From positions 248,001-312,000 of the forward strand of contig NZ_CP101509.1 of NCBI RefSeq assembly GCF_024380015.1: a DNA stretch of 64,000 nucleotides. Reading direction: 5' to 3'. Position 1 is the stretch's first letter. Each line of letters opens with the position of its first letter. Below the pieces are notes generated by a model. It was not told the origin of the DNA. It ran no database searches and saw only the letters and a list, made by a program, of their open reading frames with translations. Source of the DNA: Photobacterium atrarenae (GTDB lineage: Bacteria > Pseudomonadota > Gammaproteobacteria > Enterobacterales > Vibrionaceae). A program made the translations under genes and the position numbers. This document shows positions 19,701 through 28,303 of this stretch, one piece after another.

Positions 19701-21395
19701 ATGATGAGAAAGATCGCCCCCAACGCACGAGCACTTCGGCATCCAAGCTGCCCCGCCAGCTTTGCCTGTTGGATTTTACTGGCGCTGATGACCGTTATCA
19801 GCCTGCCAGCTTATGCTGCACAAGCAGTGGCCACTGTGTCCAAGACCCGAGTGGCCGTCAATGAAGTATTTCAGCTGACGATTAGTATCGACGACAGCGT
19901 GAGTGCCAATGCTTTGGATTTATCAGTACTAGATAAAGATTTCCATGCTGGTTCGCCTGCAACCAGCAGCCGAACCAGCATGATCAACGGCGTCGTTACC
20001 CGGCAAACAGAATGGCGTATTGCACTGGCAACCAAGGCGGAAGGTCAGTTTACCATCCCCAGCTTTCGGATTGGCGCAACCAGCACTGACCCAATTGTCA
20101 TTACCTCGGAGCAAAGCAGTACGCAACCCCTCGTCGAGCCGGACATCACAATCAGCACTGAGATTGATAAACAACAGCTTTATCTGGGTGAAAGCATACG
20201 CTATACCGTTCGCCTGATGATTGGCGAGCAAATGAGCCAGGCGACCCTGGTGCCGCCAGCGGGTGATGGGCTAGAGGTGAAACAGATCGGTGAAGATCGC
20301 CAGGCGGAGCCGGTGCTTAATGGTCGCCGGTATCTGTCAATCACCAGGGAGTATCAGATCACGGCCCACGAACCTGGCCAGCATCAGCTCCAAGGCGCCG
20401 AGTTTCGCGGCAATGTCTTAAAACAAGGTCGCGGGTACGGCTCAACCCTGCGGGTCCCGGTTGAAAAGCAAGCAGGCGATATCACGCTGGACGTGAAGGA
20501 TATTCCACCCGGTTATACCGGACTCTGGTTACCGACAGAAGATTTACAGCTAACGCAACAGTGGCAGCCTGAAAGCGACGAGATTCGGGTCGGCGACCCC
20601 ATTACCCGGCTCATCACGCTTAAAATGAAACATACCGAGCAGAGTAAAATGCCTAATCTGTCGTTGGACTATCCCGGATCGGTCAAGGTCTACAATGAAA
20701 AGCCTGTTTACAGCACAGTCAATGGCTATACGCTCATGACGCTGAAACAGGTGATCATTCCCCGTGAACAAGGCAACCTGAACCTGCCTTCCCTGACCGT
20801 CAACTGGTGGAACACCACAACCAGCCAGCAGGAAACCAGCCAACTAAACGGCCTGACACTGTCGGTATTACCGGGTGATCCCCTGAACAACCTCGCCCTC
20901 CCCCAAGACAAATCGACACTAGGTCAACCCGCGTTTCAAGTCACCCACCCGGCACCTGAGATCATCAACGATACCGGCTGGTGGCCATGGCTGACAGCCC
21001 TGTTTGCCGCCCTGTGGCTTCTCTCAACCGGGCTGTGGCTGAACGCGCGTTTCGGCGACAAGAAAAACGCGACACCATCCGCACGCCCAGTTTCCGGCCC
21101 CACACCGCTTGAAGGCATGCGCCGGGCCGTCCAGGCCAATCACCCCATCCAGGCTCAGATGTACTACCAGCAATGGCGCCGGCACCAGGGCGAGCACCCA
21201 TTGCGAGAGCAACTGGAACAAGCCGTCAATCAAATGCTGGCAGCACACTACCAGAAGCCATCCGATGCAGGCCCCGCAGACTGGAGCAACCATACCTTGC
21301 TCAGCCTGATCGACTCGATTAACCAACAACGGCCCAAGCAAAAAACACAACCCAAGCACCATTCGGTACTGGAACCCTTAGTGCCCGAAAGATAA
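19701..21395 (+). CDS. batD: BatD family protein (oxygen-tolerance-type membrane protein)
   Basis: A 564-residue protein with an N-terminal signal peptide (FACWILLALMTVISLPAYA followed by AQAV, cleavage near residue 36) and a large periplasmic beta-rich BatD region (ATVSKTRVAVNEVFQLTISI, TSTDPIVITS, YLGESIRYTVRL). A C-terminal membrane segment (WLTALFAALWLLSTGLWL) and a cytoplasmic helical tail follow. The open frame begins at 19632 inside the upstream gene, but the ATG at 19701 gives a proper signal peptide. The ATG at 19704 is also possible. It is the last gene of the MoxR/Bat operon, followed by a terminator. Confidence 0.85.
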   Translation: MMRKIAPNARALRHPSCPASFACWILLALMTVISLPAYAAQAVATVSKTRVAVNEVFQLTISIDDSVSANALDLSVLDKDFHAGSPATSSRTSMINGVVTRQTEWRIALATKAEGQFTIPSFRIGATSTDPIVITSEQSSTQPLVEPDITISTEIDKQQLYLGESIRYTVRLMIGEQMSQATLVPPAGDGLEVKQIGEDRQAEPVLNGRRYLSITREYQITAHEPGQHQLQGAEFRGNVLKQGRGYGSTLRVPVEKQAGDITLDVKDIPPGYTGLWLPTEDLQLTQQWQPESDEIRVGDPITRLITLKMKHTEQSKMPNLSLDYPGSVKVYNEKPVYSTVNGYTLMTLKQVIIPREQGNLNLPSLTVNWWNTTTSQQETSQLNGLTLSVLPGDPLNNLALPQDKSTLGQPAFQVTHPAPEIINDTGWWPWLTALFAALWLLSTGLWLNARFGDKKNATPSARPVSGPTPLEGMRRAVQANHPIQAQMYYQQWRRHQGEHPLREQLEQAVNQMLAAHYQKPSDAGPADWSNHTLLSLIDSINQQRPKQKTQPKHHSVLEPLVPER

Positions 21396-21437
21396 CTTGA
21401 ATGATTTAATATGCAATACGGGTTATTCATTAGATGC

Positions 21438-21466
21438 AAAAAGCTCACCTTCGCGTGAGCTTTTTT
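21438..21466 (+). terminator. Rho-independent terminator of the moxR-bat operon
   Basis: AAAAAGCTCAC and GTGAGCTTTTTT form an 11-bp stem (GCTCAC/GTGAGC core, 21443-21460) followed by a run of six T, 43 bases after the batD stop codon. Confidence 0.9.
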
Positions 21467-21688
21467 AACATTCAACAGCCTTGTTTCATTAATATGTTAA
21501 CGGTTATTTTCCAAACAGGCTGATTGCATCTGAACTTACTGGTCTTAGCTCAAAAGCGTGTTAATCACTTGTAAATCGATGGTATATGAAAAGAAAGGTG
21601 GAAAATAATCGTATTTCCTGTTAAAAAACGTCTCGGAAGCGAAATTTAATCCTTCCGTAACATATTATAAAATGATGCAGGACGTAAT

Positions 21689-22930
21689 ATGAACCAATCA
21701 CAACCTTTTCTCGCCCGTGTTGCCAATGGCAGCCTGGTGATTCAAATCCTTATCGGTATTGTCGCCGGTATCGTGCTCGCTTCGGTTGCTCCGGAATCTG
21801 CTGTGAAGGCTGGCTTCCTGGGTAGTCTGTTTGTCAGCGCGCTGAAAGCTGTTGCCCCGGTACTGGTGTTTATCCTGGTTGCTTCTTCAATTGCCAACCA
21901 GAAAAAAGGCGCCCATACCAATATGAAGCCAATTATCATGCTGTACCTGTTCGGTACACTGATGGCATCACTAACCGCGGTTACCATGAGTTTCCTTTTC
22001 CCTACTCATTTGACTCTGGTAGCCAGTGCGACCGGTACCACGCCCCCGGAAGGCATTACCGAAGTTTTGAACACACTGCTGTTCAAGATTGTTGATAACC
22101 CAGTTAATGCTCTGATGACCGGTAACTTCATCGGTATTCTGGCCTGGGCAATTGCGCTGGGCTTCGCCCTGCATCAAGCCAGTGAAGCAACAAAACAGGT
22201 ATTCCACGATGTCTCCAACGGGATCACCCTGATTGTTCGTTTCGTGATCCGTCTGGCTCCAATCGGTATCTTTGGTTTAGTGGCGAACACCTTCGCTGAA
22301 ACCGGCTTTGCAGCCTTGGCCAGCTACGGTCATCTGCTGGGTGTGCTGCTGGGCTCTATGCTGATCATCGCCCTGGTCGTGAACCCGTTGATCGTTTTCT
22401 ACAAAACCAAATCCAACCCATATCCGCTGGTCCTGCGTTGTATCCGTGAAAGTGGTATCACAGCATTCTTTACCCGTAGCTCTGCGGCGAACATTCCAGT
22501 AAACATGCAACTGTGTAAGGATCTGGATCTGCACGAAGATACATATTCTGTATCCATCCCACTGGGTGCAACCATCAACATGGCCGGTGCTGCGATCACC
22601 ATTACGGTACTGACGCTGGCTGCCGTACACACCATGGGTGTAGAGGTTGATCTCGCGACAGCTGTTCTGCTGAGTGTTGTCGCCGCTGTATCTGCTTGTG
22701 GTGCATCCGGTGTTGCTGGTGGCTCACTGCTGCTGATCCCACTGGCTTGTAGCCTGTTCGGTATCCCGAACGACGTCGCGATGCAGGTTGTCGCTGTTGG
22801 CTTCATCATCGGTGTGATTCAGGATTCTGCAGAAACTGCTCTGAACAGCTCGACAGATGTTCTGTTCACAGCAGCGGCTTGTAAAGCTGAAGAAGCTAAA
22901 GTCGCCAACGCTGAAACAGCAAAGTCGTAA
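21689..22930 (+). CDS. sstT: Serine/threonine:sodium symporter SstT
   Basis: A 413-residue dicarboxylate/amino acid:cation symporter family protein that takes up serine and threonine with Na+. It shows the family re-entrant loop motifs [20 protein letters not shown] near residues 263-282 and [19 protein letters not shown] around 298-316, plus the C-terminal [20 protein letters not shown]. Length and N-terminus ([19 protein letters not shown]) match SstT. It is a single gene with AGGA six bases upstream and its own terminator. The coding bias is strong, suggesting high expression. Confidence 0.92.
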   Translation: MNQSQPFLARVANGSLVIQILIGIVAGIVLASVAPESAVKAGFLGSLFVSALKAVAPVLVFILVASSIANQKKGAHTNMKPIIMLYLFGTLMASLTAVTMSFLFPTHLTLVASATGTTPPEGITEVLNTLLFKIVDNPVNALMTGNFIGILAWAIALGFALHQASEATKQVFHDVSNGITLIVRFVIRLAPIGIFGLVANTFAETGFAALASYGHLLGVLLGSMLIIALVVNPLIVFYKTKSNPYPLVLRCIRESGITAFFTRSSAANIPVNMQLCKDLDLHEDTYSVSIPLGATINMAGAAITITVLTLAAVHTMGVEVDLATAVLLSVVAAVSACGASGVAGGSLLLIPLACSLFGIPNDVAMQVVAVGFIIGVIQDSAETALNSSTDVLFTAAACKAEEAKVANAETAKS

Positions 22931-22950
22931 TTCCGACAGATACAAACTAG

Positions 22951-22976
22951 AAAAGGCAGCCGATGGGCTGCCTTTT
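22951..22976 (+). terminator. Rho-independent terminator of sstT
   Basis: AAAAGGCAGC (22951-22960) pairs with GCTGCCTTTT (22967-22976) around a short loop, 20 bases after the stop codon. It can also serve the opposite-strand gene ending at 23003. Confidence 0.9.
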
Positions 22977-23002
22977 CTATTTCTCTGGGTCGGAACTCGA
23001 TA

Positions 23003-23194
23003 TTACTGGTTCAAGTCTTCCAGTTTTTCCGTCAAACCTTCAGCCTGTGCAGAGACCTGATCTTTCGCATCTTCCAACAAATCCTGAACTTCTTCTACCG
23101 GACGAGAATCCACAAAATCTTCAATTTGGTCTTTATAAGTCACACCGATATAAACACCGATGCCAACCAGCAGTAACATTATGTATTTAATCAT
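23003..23194 (-). CDS. Small membrane-anchored protein, unknown
   Basis: A 63-residue protein with one N-terminal membrane helix (MLLLVGIGVYIGVTY) and an acidic, amphipathic C-terminal helix (EEVQDLLEDAKDQVSAQAEGLTEKLEDL split over two heptad-like runs). A GAGAA lies upstream of the ATG. Such short anchored helical proteins are common in Vibrionaceae. No family function is known. Confidence 0.65.
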   Translation of the reverse strand: MIKYIMLLLVGIGVYIGVTYKDQIEDFVDSRPVEEVQDLLEDAKDQVSAQAEGLTEKLEDLNQ

Positions 23195-23482
23195 AATTTT
23201 CTCATAATTCTATAGATAACCCGACGCAGGCACCCGCTTTTACCTCATGACAAAACCCAGGAACTCGCCGCCAGCGTCGCGCAATTATACTGACTATATC
23301 GACCAAAACAATATAAATCAGTAAGTTAGATACGAAGGCTACAGTCATCCCCTCACTCAGACGAGACGCCTACTGCAGAAGGCCGTCTTCACCTTATCAT
23401 CAGCTTTAGCCGAATCATTCTATAGCTTATTCGCATCCCTAACAATTTGAAACAATTTGTTCTAACGGCATGTAACTTTTAT

Positions 23483-23512
23483 TTGACAAGTTCGAAGCCA
23501 TTTTCATACTTA
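23483..23512 (+). promoter_or_regulatory. Putative sigma-70 promoter of acyl-CoA synthetase gene
   Basis: A perfect -35 TTGACA (23483-23488) is followed after 18 bases by TACTTA (23507-23512), a moderate -10. Transcription would start near 23519, about 85 bases before the ATG. Confidence 0.5.
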
Positions 23513-23538
23513 ATTACAGGAGTTTAATTCAAAATATG

Positions 23539-23556
23539 GACTTGACGGACCAGTGT
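23539..23556 (+). promoter_or_regulatory. Candidate FadR operator
   Basis: Read on the reverse strand the site is CACTGGTCCGTCAAGTC, which matches the FadR consensus AACTGGTCCGACCTGTT at about 12 of 17 positions, including the whole CTGGTCCG core. It lies just downstream of the putative transcription start, a place suited to repression. FadR control of acyl-CoA synthetases is well established; binding here is inferred. Confidence 0.4.
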
Positions 23557-23602
23557 GAACACCTTTACTTTAACAATAATATAACAAGACAAGGACGAAA
23601 AG

Positions 23603-25297
23603 ATGACATTACCGCTGCCCACAGAACGCTTAAGGGACACCCTCATGACACAGGCTTTACCACATGAAATGTTATTAAAATGGGCAGACGAGCGCCCGGA
23701 TGACCTCTATCTCCGCCAAATCAAGAACCGGCAATTTGTCGACTTCACCTATGCAGAAGTGCTTGACCAAGCACTCCGTCTGGTTAGTGCGTTACGGAGT
23801 ATGGGCATTCAACCGGGCGACCGGGTCGCGCTTATCTCAAAAAACTGTGCCGAGTGGTTCATCACAGATTTAGCCCTTATGCTTGGCAGTTATGTCAGCG
23901 TCCCGATCTTTCCGACCGCTGGTCCCGACACCATTGAGCACTGTATCAGTCACAGCGAATCAAAAGCTTTGCTCATCGGTAAGCTCGATGATAACAAAGC
24001 CACAGCAGCAGTCCTGGAAAATCACCCGGACATGCCAACCATCGCCTTCCCGTATCCCAACATGCTACCCTGTCAGTATCAATGGGAGACGCTGCTGGCC
24101 GAGTTTACCCCCAGCGAGGAGCGTCCGGATCACAAACCGGACGACCTGATGTCCATTGTCTACACCTCCGGTACCTCCGGCCTGCCGAAAGGGGCACTGC
24201 TGACATTCGGTGCCTTTGCCTGGACGGCACAACGCCTGATTGATCACATCGGGATGCAGGAAGATGAGCGCCTGTTCTCGTACCTGCCGCTGGCCCATAT
24301 TACAGAACGCGTCTACATTTACGGATCATCTGTGATGGCGGGCATCCAGGTGGCCTTCCCGGAATCGCTCGAGACCTTTATCGACGATGTCAAAATGCAC
24401 CGCCCCACCCTGTTTATCTCCGTGCCCCGGCTCTGGACCCTATTCCAACAGCGGATCCTTGAGAAACTGCCACAGCACAAACTCAACCTGCTGCTCAAAA
24501 TTCCGTTTATCTCCGGGGTGATCAAGCGCAAACTGGCCGATGGCCTGGGGCTGGACAAAGCTCGCGTGCTGGGTTGTGGCTCCGCGCCGGTGTCTCCGGC
24601 ACTGCTGCGCTGGTATGAAAGTATCGGGCTCAACATTACAGAGGCTTGGGGGATGACCGAGTCCTTCGCCTACAGCACCCTGAACCACCCGTTCCGTAGT
24701 GAGAAAATTGGCACCGTCGGCAATGCCGGCCCTGGAATCGAGCTCAAAATCGCCGAAGATGATGAAATCCTGGTCAGAGGCGCTGGTATGTTCTCCGGCT
24801 ACTACAAGAATGAAGAAGCCAGCAAAGCCGCCTTCAATGAAGAGGGCTGGCTCCACACGGGTGATATCGGATTCCTTGATGATGAAGGTTATCTCACCAT
24901 TCAGGGCCGCAAAAATGACACCTTCAAAACTGCCAAAGGTAAGTTTGTTGCACCCGTCCCGATTGAAAAACGCCTATTTGAGCTGAGCAACATTGAGATG
25001 ATGTGCGTGATTGGCTCCGGCCTGCCTGCGCCAATCCTGCTGGCAATCCCGCATGATTTCCCGAATTTTGATCGCGAACGCTATGAGCGCAAGGCGCACC
25101 ATGTCATTGAAACCATCAACCAAGAGCTGGAATCTCATGCGCAAATTAAAGGGGTACTGATGATTAAAGAGCCCTGGAGCATTGAAAACGGCATCCTGAC
25201 CCCAACGCTGAAAATCAAACGTCACCTGTTAGAGAAGAAATATCATGACATAGGTGCCAATTGGCCGAAGGGACAACTGGTTCAATGGGAAGAATAA
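23603..25297 (+). CDS. AMP-binding long-chain fatty acyl-CoA synthetase
   Basis: A 564-residue adenylate-forming enzyme that activates fatty acids to acyl-CoA through an acyl-AMP. The AMP-binding P-loop is YTSGTSGLPKGA near residues 188-199, followed by FSYLPLAHITERV, EAWGMTES and the TGDIGFLDDEGYLTIQGRKNDTFKTAKGKFVAP hinge. The domain layout resembles the FadD15/FAA1-like long-chain branch with a substrate-loop LAHITER motif. An internal ATG at 23645 is possible, but the first one follows AAGGAC. It is monocistronic. Confidence 0.88.
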   Translation: MTLPLPTERLRDTLMTQALPHEMLLKWADERPDDLYLRQIKNRQFVDFTYAEVLDQALRLVSALRSMGIQPGDRVALISKNCAEWFITDLALMLGSYVSVPIFPTAGPDTIEHCISHSESKALLIGKLDDNKATAAVLENHPDMPTIAFPYPNMLPCQYQWETLLAEFTPSEERPDHKPDDLMSIVYTSGTSGLPKGALLTFGAFAWTAQRLIDHIGMQEDERLFSYLPLAHITERVYIYGSSVMAGIQVAFPESLETFIDDVKMHRPTLFISVPRLWTLFQQRILEKLPQHKLNLLLKIPFISGVIKRKLADGLGLDKARVLGCGSAPVSPALLRWYESIGLNITEAWGMTESFAYSTLNHPFRSEKIGTVGNAGPGIELKIAEDDEILVRGAGMFSGYYKNEEASKAAFNEEGWLHTGDIGFLDDEGYLTIQGRKNDTFKTAKGKFVAPVPIEKRLFELSNIEMMCVIGSGLPAPILLAIPHDFPNFDRERYERKAHHVIETINQELESHAQIKGVLMIKEPWSIENGILTPTLKIKRHLLEKKYHDIGANWPKGQLVQWEE

Positions 25298-25321
25298 AGT
25301 AACTCGTTCCCCCATCACCTC

Positions 25322-25345
25322 AAAGCCGCCTGTACAGGCGGCTTT
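25322..25345 (+). terminator. Terminator after acyl-CoA synthetase gene
   Basis: AAAGCCGCCTGT and ACAGGCGGCTTT form a 12-bp perfect palindromic stem 25 bases after the stop codon. It is symmetrical and may stop transcription from both sides. Confidence 0.8.
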
Positions 25346-25389
25346 CATATTTTCCCGAATGGTCGGATACGCATCAGTGTACACCGAGG

Positions 25390-25779
25390 CTACGCTTTCT
25401 CTTCATAAGTAATGATTGACACAATCGCTCCCAGCGGATCAGCAATCGCGCACATACGGCCAACGCCGGGCACATTCATCGGCGGATAAACCGCTTTTCC
25501 GCCCTGAGCTTCAGCTTGCTCCAGGATAACATCCACATCATTGACGGTAATATATGTTCCCCAATGATTCGGAATATGCTCGTACCCTTCCGGTTTGGCC
25601 ATAATCCCCCCTACGGCTTCGCCATCGGCTTTAAGCACATGGTAAACCCCGTCGGGCATTTCCATCGCTTCCACCTCCCAGCCAATCACATCGGTGTAAA
25701 AAGCAACCGCCTTGACCGGATCATCCGTCATTAATTCTGACCAGCTAAATGCGCCGTGCTGTTTAAATGGATTGTGCAT
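25390..25779 (-). CDS. VOC family (glyoxalase-like) protein
   Basis: A 129-residue protein of the vicinal oxygen chelate superfamily with two beta-alpha-beta3 modules: FSWSELMTDDPVKAVAFYTDVIGWEVE and the second around GTYITVNDVDVILEQAEAQGGKAVYPP, ending DPLGAIVSIIT. This arrangement is typical of small VOC/CFP32-like proteins annotated as hydroxylases or glyoxalases, without known substrates. The ATG at 25779 lies seven bases after AAGGAG. The frame is open further upstream but lacks a ribosome site there. Confidence 0.8.
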   Translation of the reverse strand: MHNPFKQHGAFSWSELMTDDPVKAVAFYTDVIGWEVEAMEMPDGVYHVLKADGEAVGGIMAKPEGYEHIPNHWGTYITVNDVDVILEQAEAQGGKAVYPPMNVPGVGRMCAIADPLGAIVSIITYEEKA

Positions 25780-25943
25780 TTGCATCTCCTTCTGCTTGTT
25801 GTCAGTACATATCATTAACAGTAGACAAAATCGCCACACTGCCCAGCGCTAATTGATCCATTTCCTTCCAAGGCCCTGTTACTTGCAGCAATGCGCGAAT
25901 CCATTACCATATGTTTATCAACGGCTGTGGCAAGGAAGGCGCA

Positions 25944-26936
25944 ATGACTGCTCACAGAGCACTTCACTATCATTTACAGCAAGCATTGGATGCATATCAA
26001 AGTCCAGTGCGCACTAACTATCCGCTGCATCACCAACAGGTTTCGAACCTCGAAGCCGCCATTTATTTCCTCAACCTGGCACACCAACAGCAACCTGAAC
26101 ACTTGAGCACGCTGCTCACCCTGGCAACCCTGCATACCTTTCAAGGCGACATCGACACAGCAATCGCTCTCTTCCGCCAGTGCCTGATACGGTGCCAAAG
26201 CACGCCAGAACACCGCAGGGTACTGACTTATTTAATAGCCTGGCATCATTACCAGCATGATCATCAGTCGGTGGCAATTACTTTGGCCCGGTTACGACAA
26301 CTCAGCAGTCAATCCGCGGGGTTTCTCGACCGTGTTCTCGGCCAAATCGAGCGCATCCTGACTCAGCCCATCCAAAGTAACGCCGAGGAGCCTCTACACC
26401 CAAGAACACCAAACAGCCACGCGCTCATTACACTGGGGTATAAGCTCCAGCCGGACGGCACCCTGGCCCGCCCCTTGCGCTCCAGGCTGAATTTGACGAA
26501 AAAGCTCTCGCTGCTGTATCCCACCAGCGCGATAGTTGTGACCGGTGGCGCGCCGCAGCAAGGACACACCGAGGCGCAGCGAATGAAGCAGTGGCTAATT
26601 GAAAATGACGTTGATGGACAACGCATCATTGAAGAAGGTCTGGCAACCAGTACCATCGACAATGCCCGCTTCAGCCTGGCACTACTTCATCAGCACGGTA
26701 TTCGGCAGGCGACCGTGATCAGTCATGCCGCGCATGTACAACGATCACAACTACTATTCCAGTTGTTGCAGCTCGATTCAAACCAGCCAACCATCACCGT
26801 TGATCACTGCGCACTACCGGAGCCTCACATCAATCAACGCAGTCAAGCTAAAGCCATCAAACGGAACTGCTACATTGATGCGCTCCGGGCTATCGGACTG
26901 CCTGCCTTTGATTGCCCGCCATTTGTCAGCCTTTGA
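25944..26936 (+). CDS. YdcF/ElyC family protein (DUF218) with N-terminal helical repeats
   Basis: A 330-residue protein. The N-terminal ~130 residues look like TPR-type helices (TLATLHTFQGDIDTAIALFRQCL). The C-terminal half is a DUF218 domain: ALITLGYKLQPDG, then SAIVVTGGAPQQGHTEAQRMKQWL, EEGLATSTIDNARFSLALL and ATVISHAAHVQRSQLLF. Family members (YdcF, SanA, ElyC) relate to envelope processes or SAM binding. There is no signal peptide, which fits a cytoplasmic protein. The ATG at 25944 follows AAGGAAGG; 25911 is less likely. Confidence 0.8.
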   Translation: MTAHRALHYHLQQALDAYQSPVRTNYPLHHQQVSNLEAAIYFLNLAHQQQPEHLSTLLTLATLHTFQGDIDTAIALFRQCLIRCQSTPEHRRVLTYLIAWHHYQHDHQSVAITLARLRQLSSQSAGFLDRVLGQIERILTQPIQSNAEEPLHPRTPNSHALITLGYKLQPDGTLARPLRSRLNLTKKLSLLYPTSAIVVTGGAPQQGHTEAQRMKQWLIENDVDGQRIIEEGLATSTIDNARFSLALLHQHGIRQATVISHAAHVQRSQLLFQLLQLDSNQPTITVDHCALPEPHINQRSQAKAIKRNCYIDALRAIGLPAFDCPPFVSL

Positions 26937-26962
26937 TGGCAATTGTCAGGGATTATTCTGCA

Positions 26963-26984
26963 GCTTAATACAAAAGTATTAAGC
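26963..26984. other. Perfect 9-bp palindrome upstream of the REC-EAL gene
   Basis: GCTTAATAC (26963-26971) and GTATTAAGC (26976-26984) flank AAAA. It is followed by ACATGATT rather than T-run, so it may be an operator or a weak terminator for the upstream gene. Confidence 0.4.
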
Positions 26985-27071
26985 ACATGATTTGATAAGC
27001 ACACTGCAAAATACTAATCTTAACGCATAAGGTATATTTACTTCTATTCAACAAGTTGTGCGGGGGATATT

Positions 27072-28271
27072 TTGGCTCAGACACAGATTCGACATATCCT
27101 CATCGTGGATGACCACAAGTTTATCCGAACAACCTTGCAAATCACGATAGAGCAGCTAGGTGATTACTCCTGCTATCAAGCTAAAAGTGGTGATGACGCA
27201 ATTGCCACGCTGAATCACACGCCGCAGATACAGCTCATCTTCTGCGATCTCAATATGCCAGATGAAGACGGGATTACGTTTCTGACGCGTTTAGCTAAAT
27301 TACGCAGCGAAGTAAGAATTGTTCTCATCAGCGGAGAAGATAAAGAAGTCCTTCAGTCTGCCCAGTCTTTAGGCGGTAAATTTGGGCTAAACATCATTGG
27401 CATCGCTGAAAAGCCGGTGACATCCCAAAGGGTTCAACACTTAATTCAATTGGCGGAAACCTCTCCCTCAACCAAATCTGCAGTGCCCAGTACAGCATTC
27501 ACTGAAGCGGACTTAAAAGAGGCTTTATCAAACAAAAACGTAATTTGTTTTTTTCAACCCCAGGTCCAGTTGAGCAATCGCCGTGTGATCGGGTTTGAAG
27601 CCTTGGCGCGAATTCGCCACCCGCAGAAGGGCCTAATAACACCCAATTTATTTATTGATCTAGCAGAAGAACTTGATCTAATTGATCAAGTGACAACGCA
27701 GGTAGTTCAATACGCGCTCTCCCATTTCAACACGTGGTACACTGAACAGGATTTAACGCTGTCGCTCAACTTTTCTGCCAGCACCATGGCATCTGATAAT
27801 TTCCCGGATTGGCTATCTCGCATGGCCAAGACTTACCACATCGAGCCTGAAAGGATTATCTGTGAGCTCACAGAAACAGTGCTCTCCAATAATCCTCATG
27901 AGCTCATCCGAAACCTGCTCCGGTTGCGACTGATGAAGTTCAAGCTTTCTATCGACGATTTCGGTACCGGCTACGCTTCTTTAGAGCAACTGCATGAGAT
28001 CCCATTTAATGAAGTCAAAATTGATATGTGTTTTGTACGGGACTTCCTGAACAATACACGATCACGTACCGTCGTCACGAACTGCCTTCAATTGTGTTCA
28101 GAAATGAATATAAAAACGGTTTCTGAAGGCATAGAAGATCAAGCCACTTTCACGGCTTTGGCCAAGCAAGGGTGTGACTACGGACAAGGCTACTACATTT
28201 CCAAACCTCTGTATGCCAGTGATGTTAAGACATTTCTGAACGAATATGCTGCAACCTCTGAAATAAATTAA
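27072..28271 (+). CDS. Response regulator with EAL c-di-GMP phosphodiesterase domain
   Basis: A 399-residue protein with an N-terminal receiver domain (ILIVDDHKFIRTT; phospho-acceptor Asp59 in FCDLNMPDEDG) and a C-terminal EAL domain. The EAL motif is intact (GFEALARIRHP, Glu176), as are the ELTE, DDFGTGYAS and EGIEDQ motifs needed for metal binding and catalysis, so it should hydrolyse c-di-GMP. The start is a TTG preceded by GGGGGA. It lies 32 bases before the LOV hybrid kinase gene on the same strand, so the kinase is the likely phosphodonor. Confidence 0.88.
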   Translation: MAQTQIRHILIVDDHKFIRTTLQITIEQLGDYSCYQAKSGDDAIATLNHTPQIQLIFCDLNMPDEDGITFLTRLAKLRSEVRIVLISGEDKEVLQSAQSLGGKFGLNIIGIAEKPVTSQRVQHLIQLAETSPSTKSAVPSTAFTEADLKEALSNKNVICFFQPQVQLSNRRVIGFEALARIRHPQKGLITPNLFIDLAEELDLIDQVTTQVVQYALSHFNTWYTEQDLTLSLNFSASTMASDNFPDWLSRMAKTYHIEPERIICELTETVLSNNPHELIRNLLRLRLMKFKLSIDDFGTGYASLEQLHEIPFNEVKIDMCFVRDFLNNTRSRTVVTNCLQLCSEMNIKTVSEGIEDQATFTALAKQGCDYGQGYYISKPLYASDVKTFLNEYAATSEIN

Positions 28272-28303
28272 GACGATTGCTTCACCTGTGCAAAGGAGTG
28301 CCA

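Larger units (their letters stand above)
23195..23602. other. Intergenic region upstream of acyl-CoA synthetase gene
   Basis: A 408-base gap with no gene. A GACGCC/GGCCGTC imperfect dyad lies near 23365-23386. The promoter-like sequence and candidate FadR site for the downstream gene lie at its right end and are listed separately. Confidence 0.5.
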
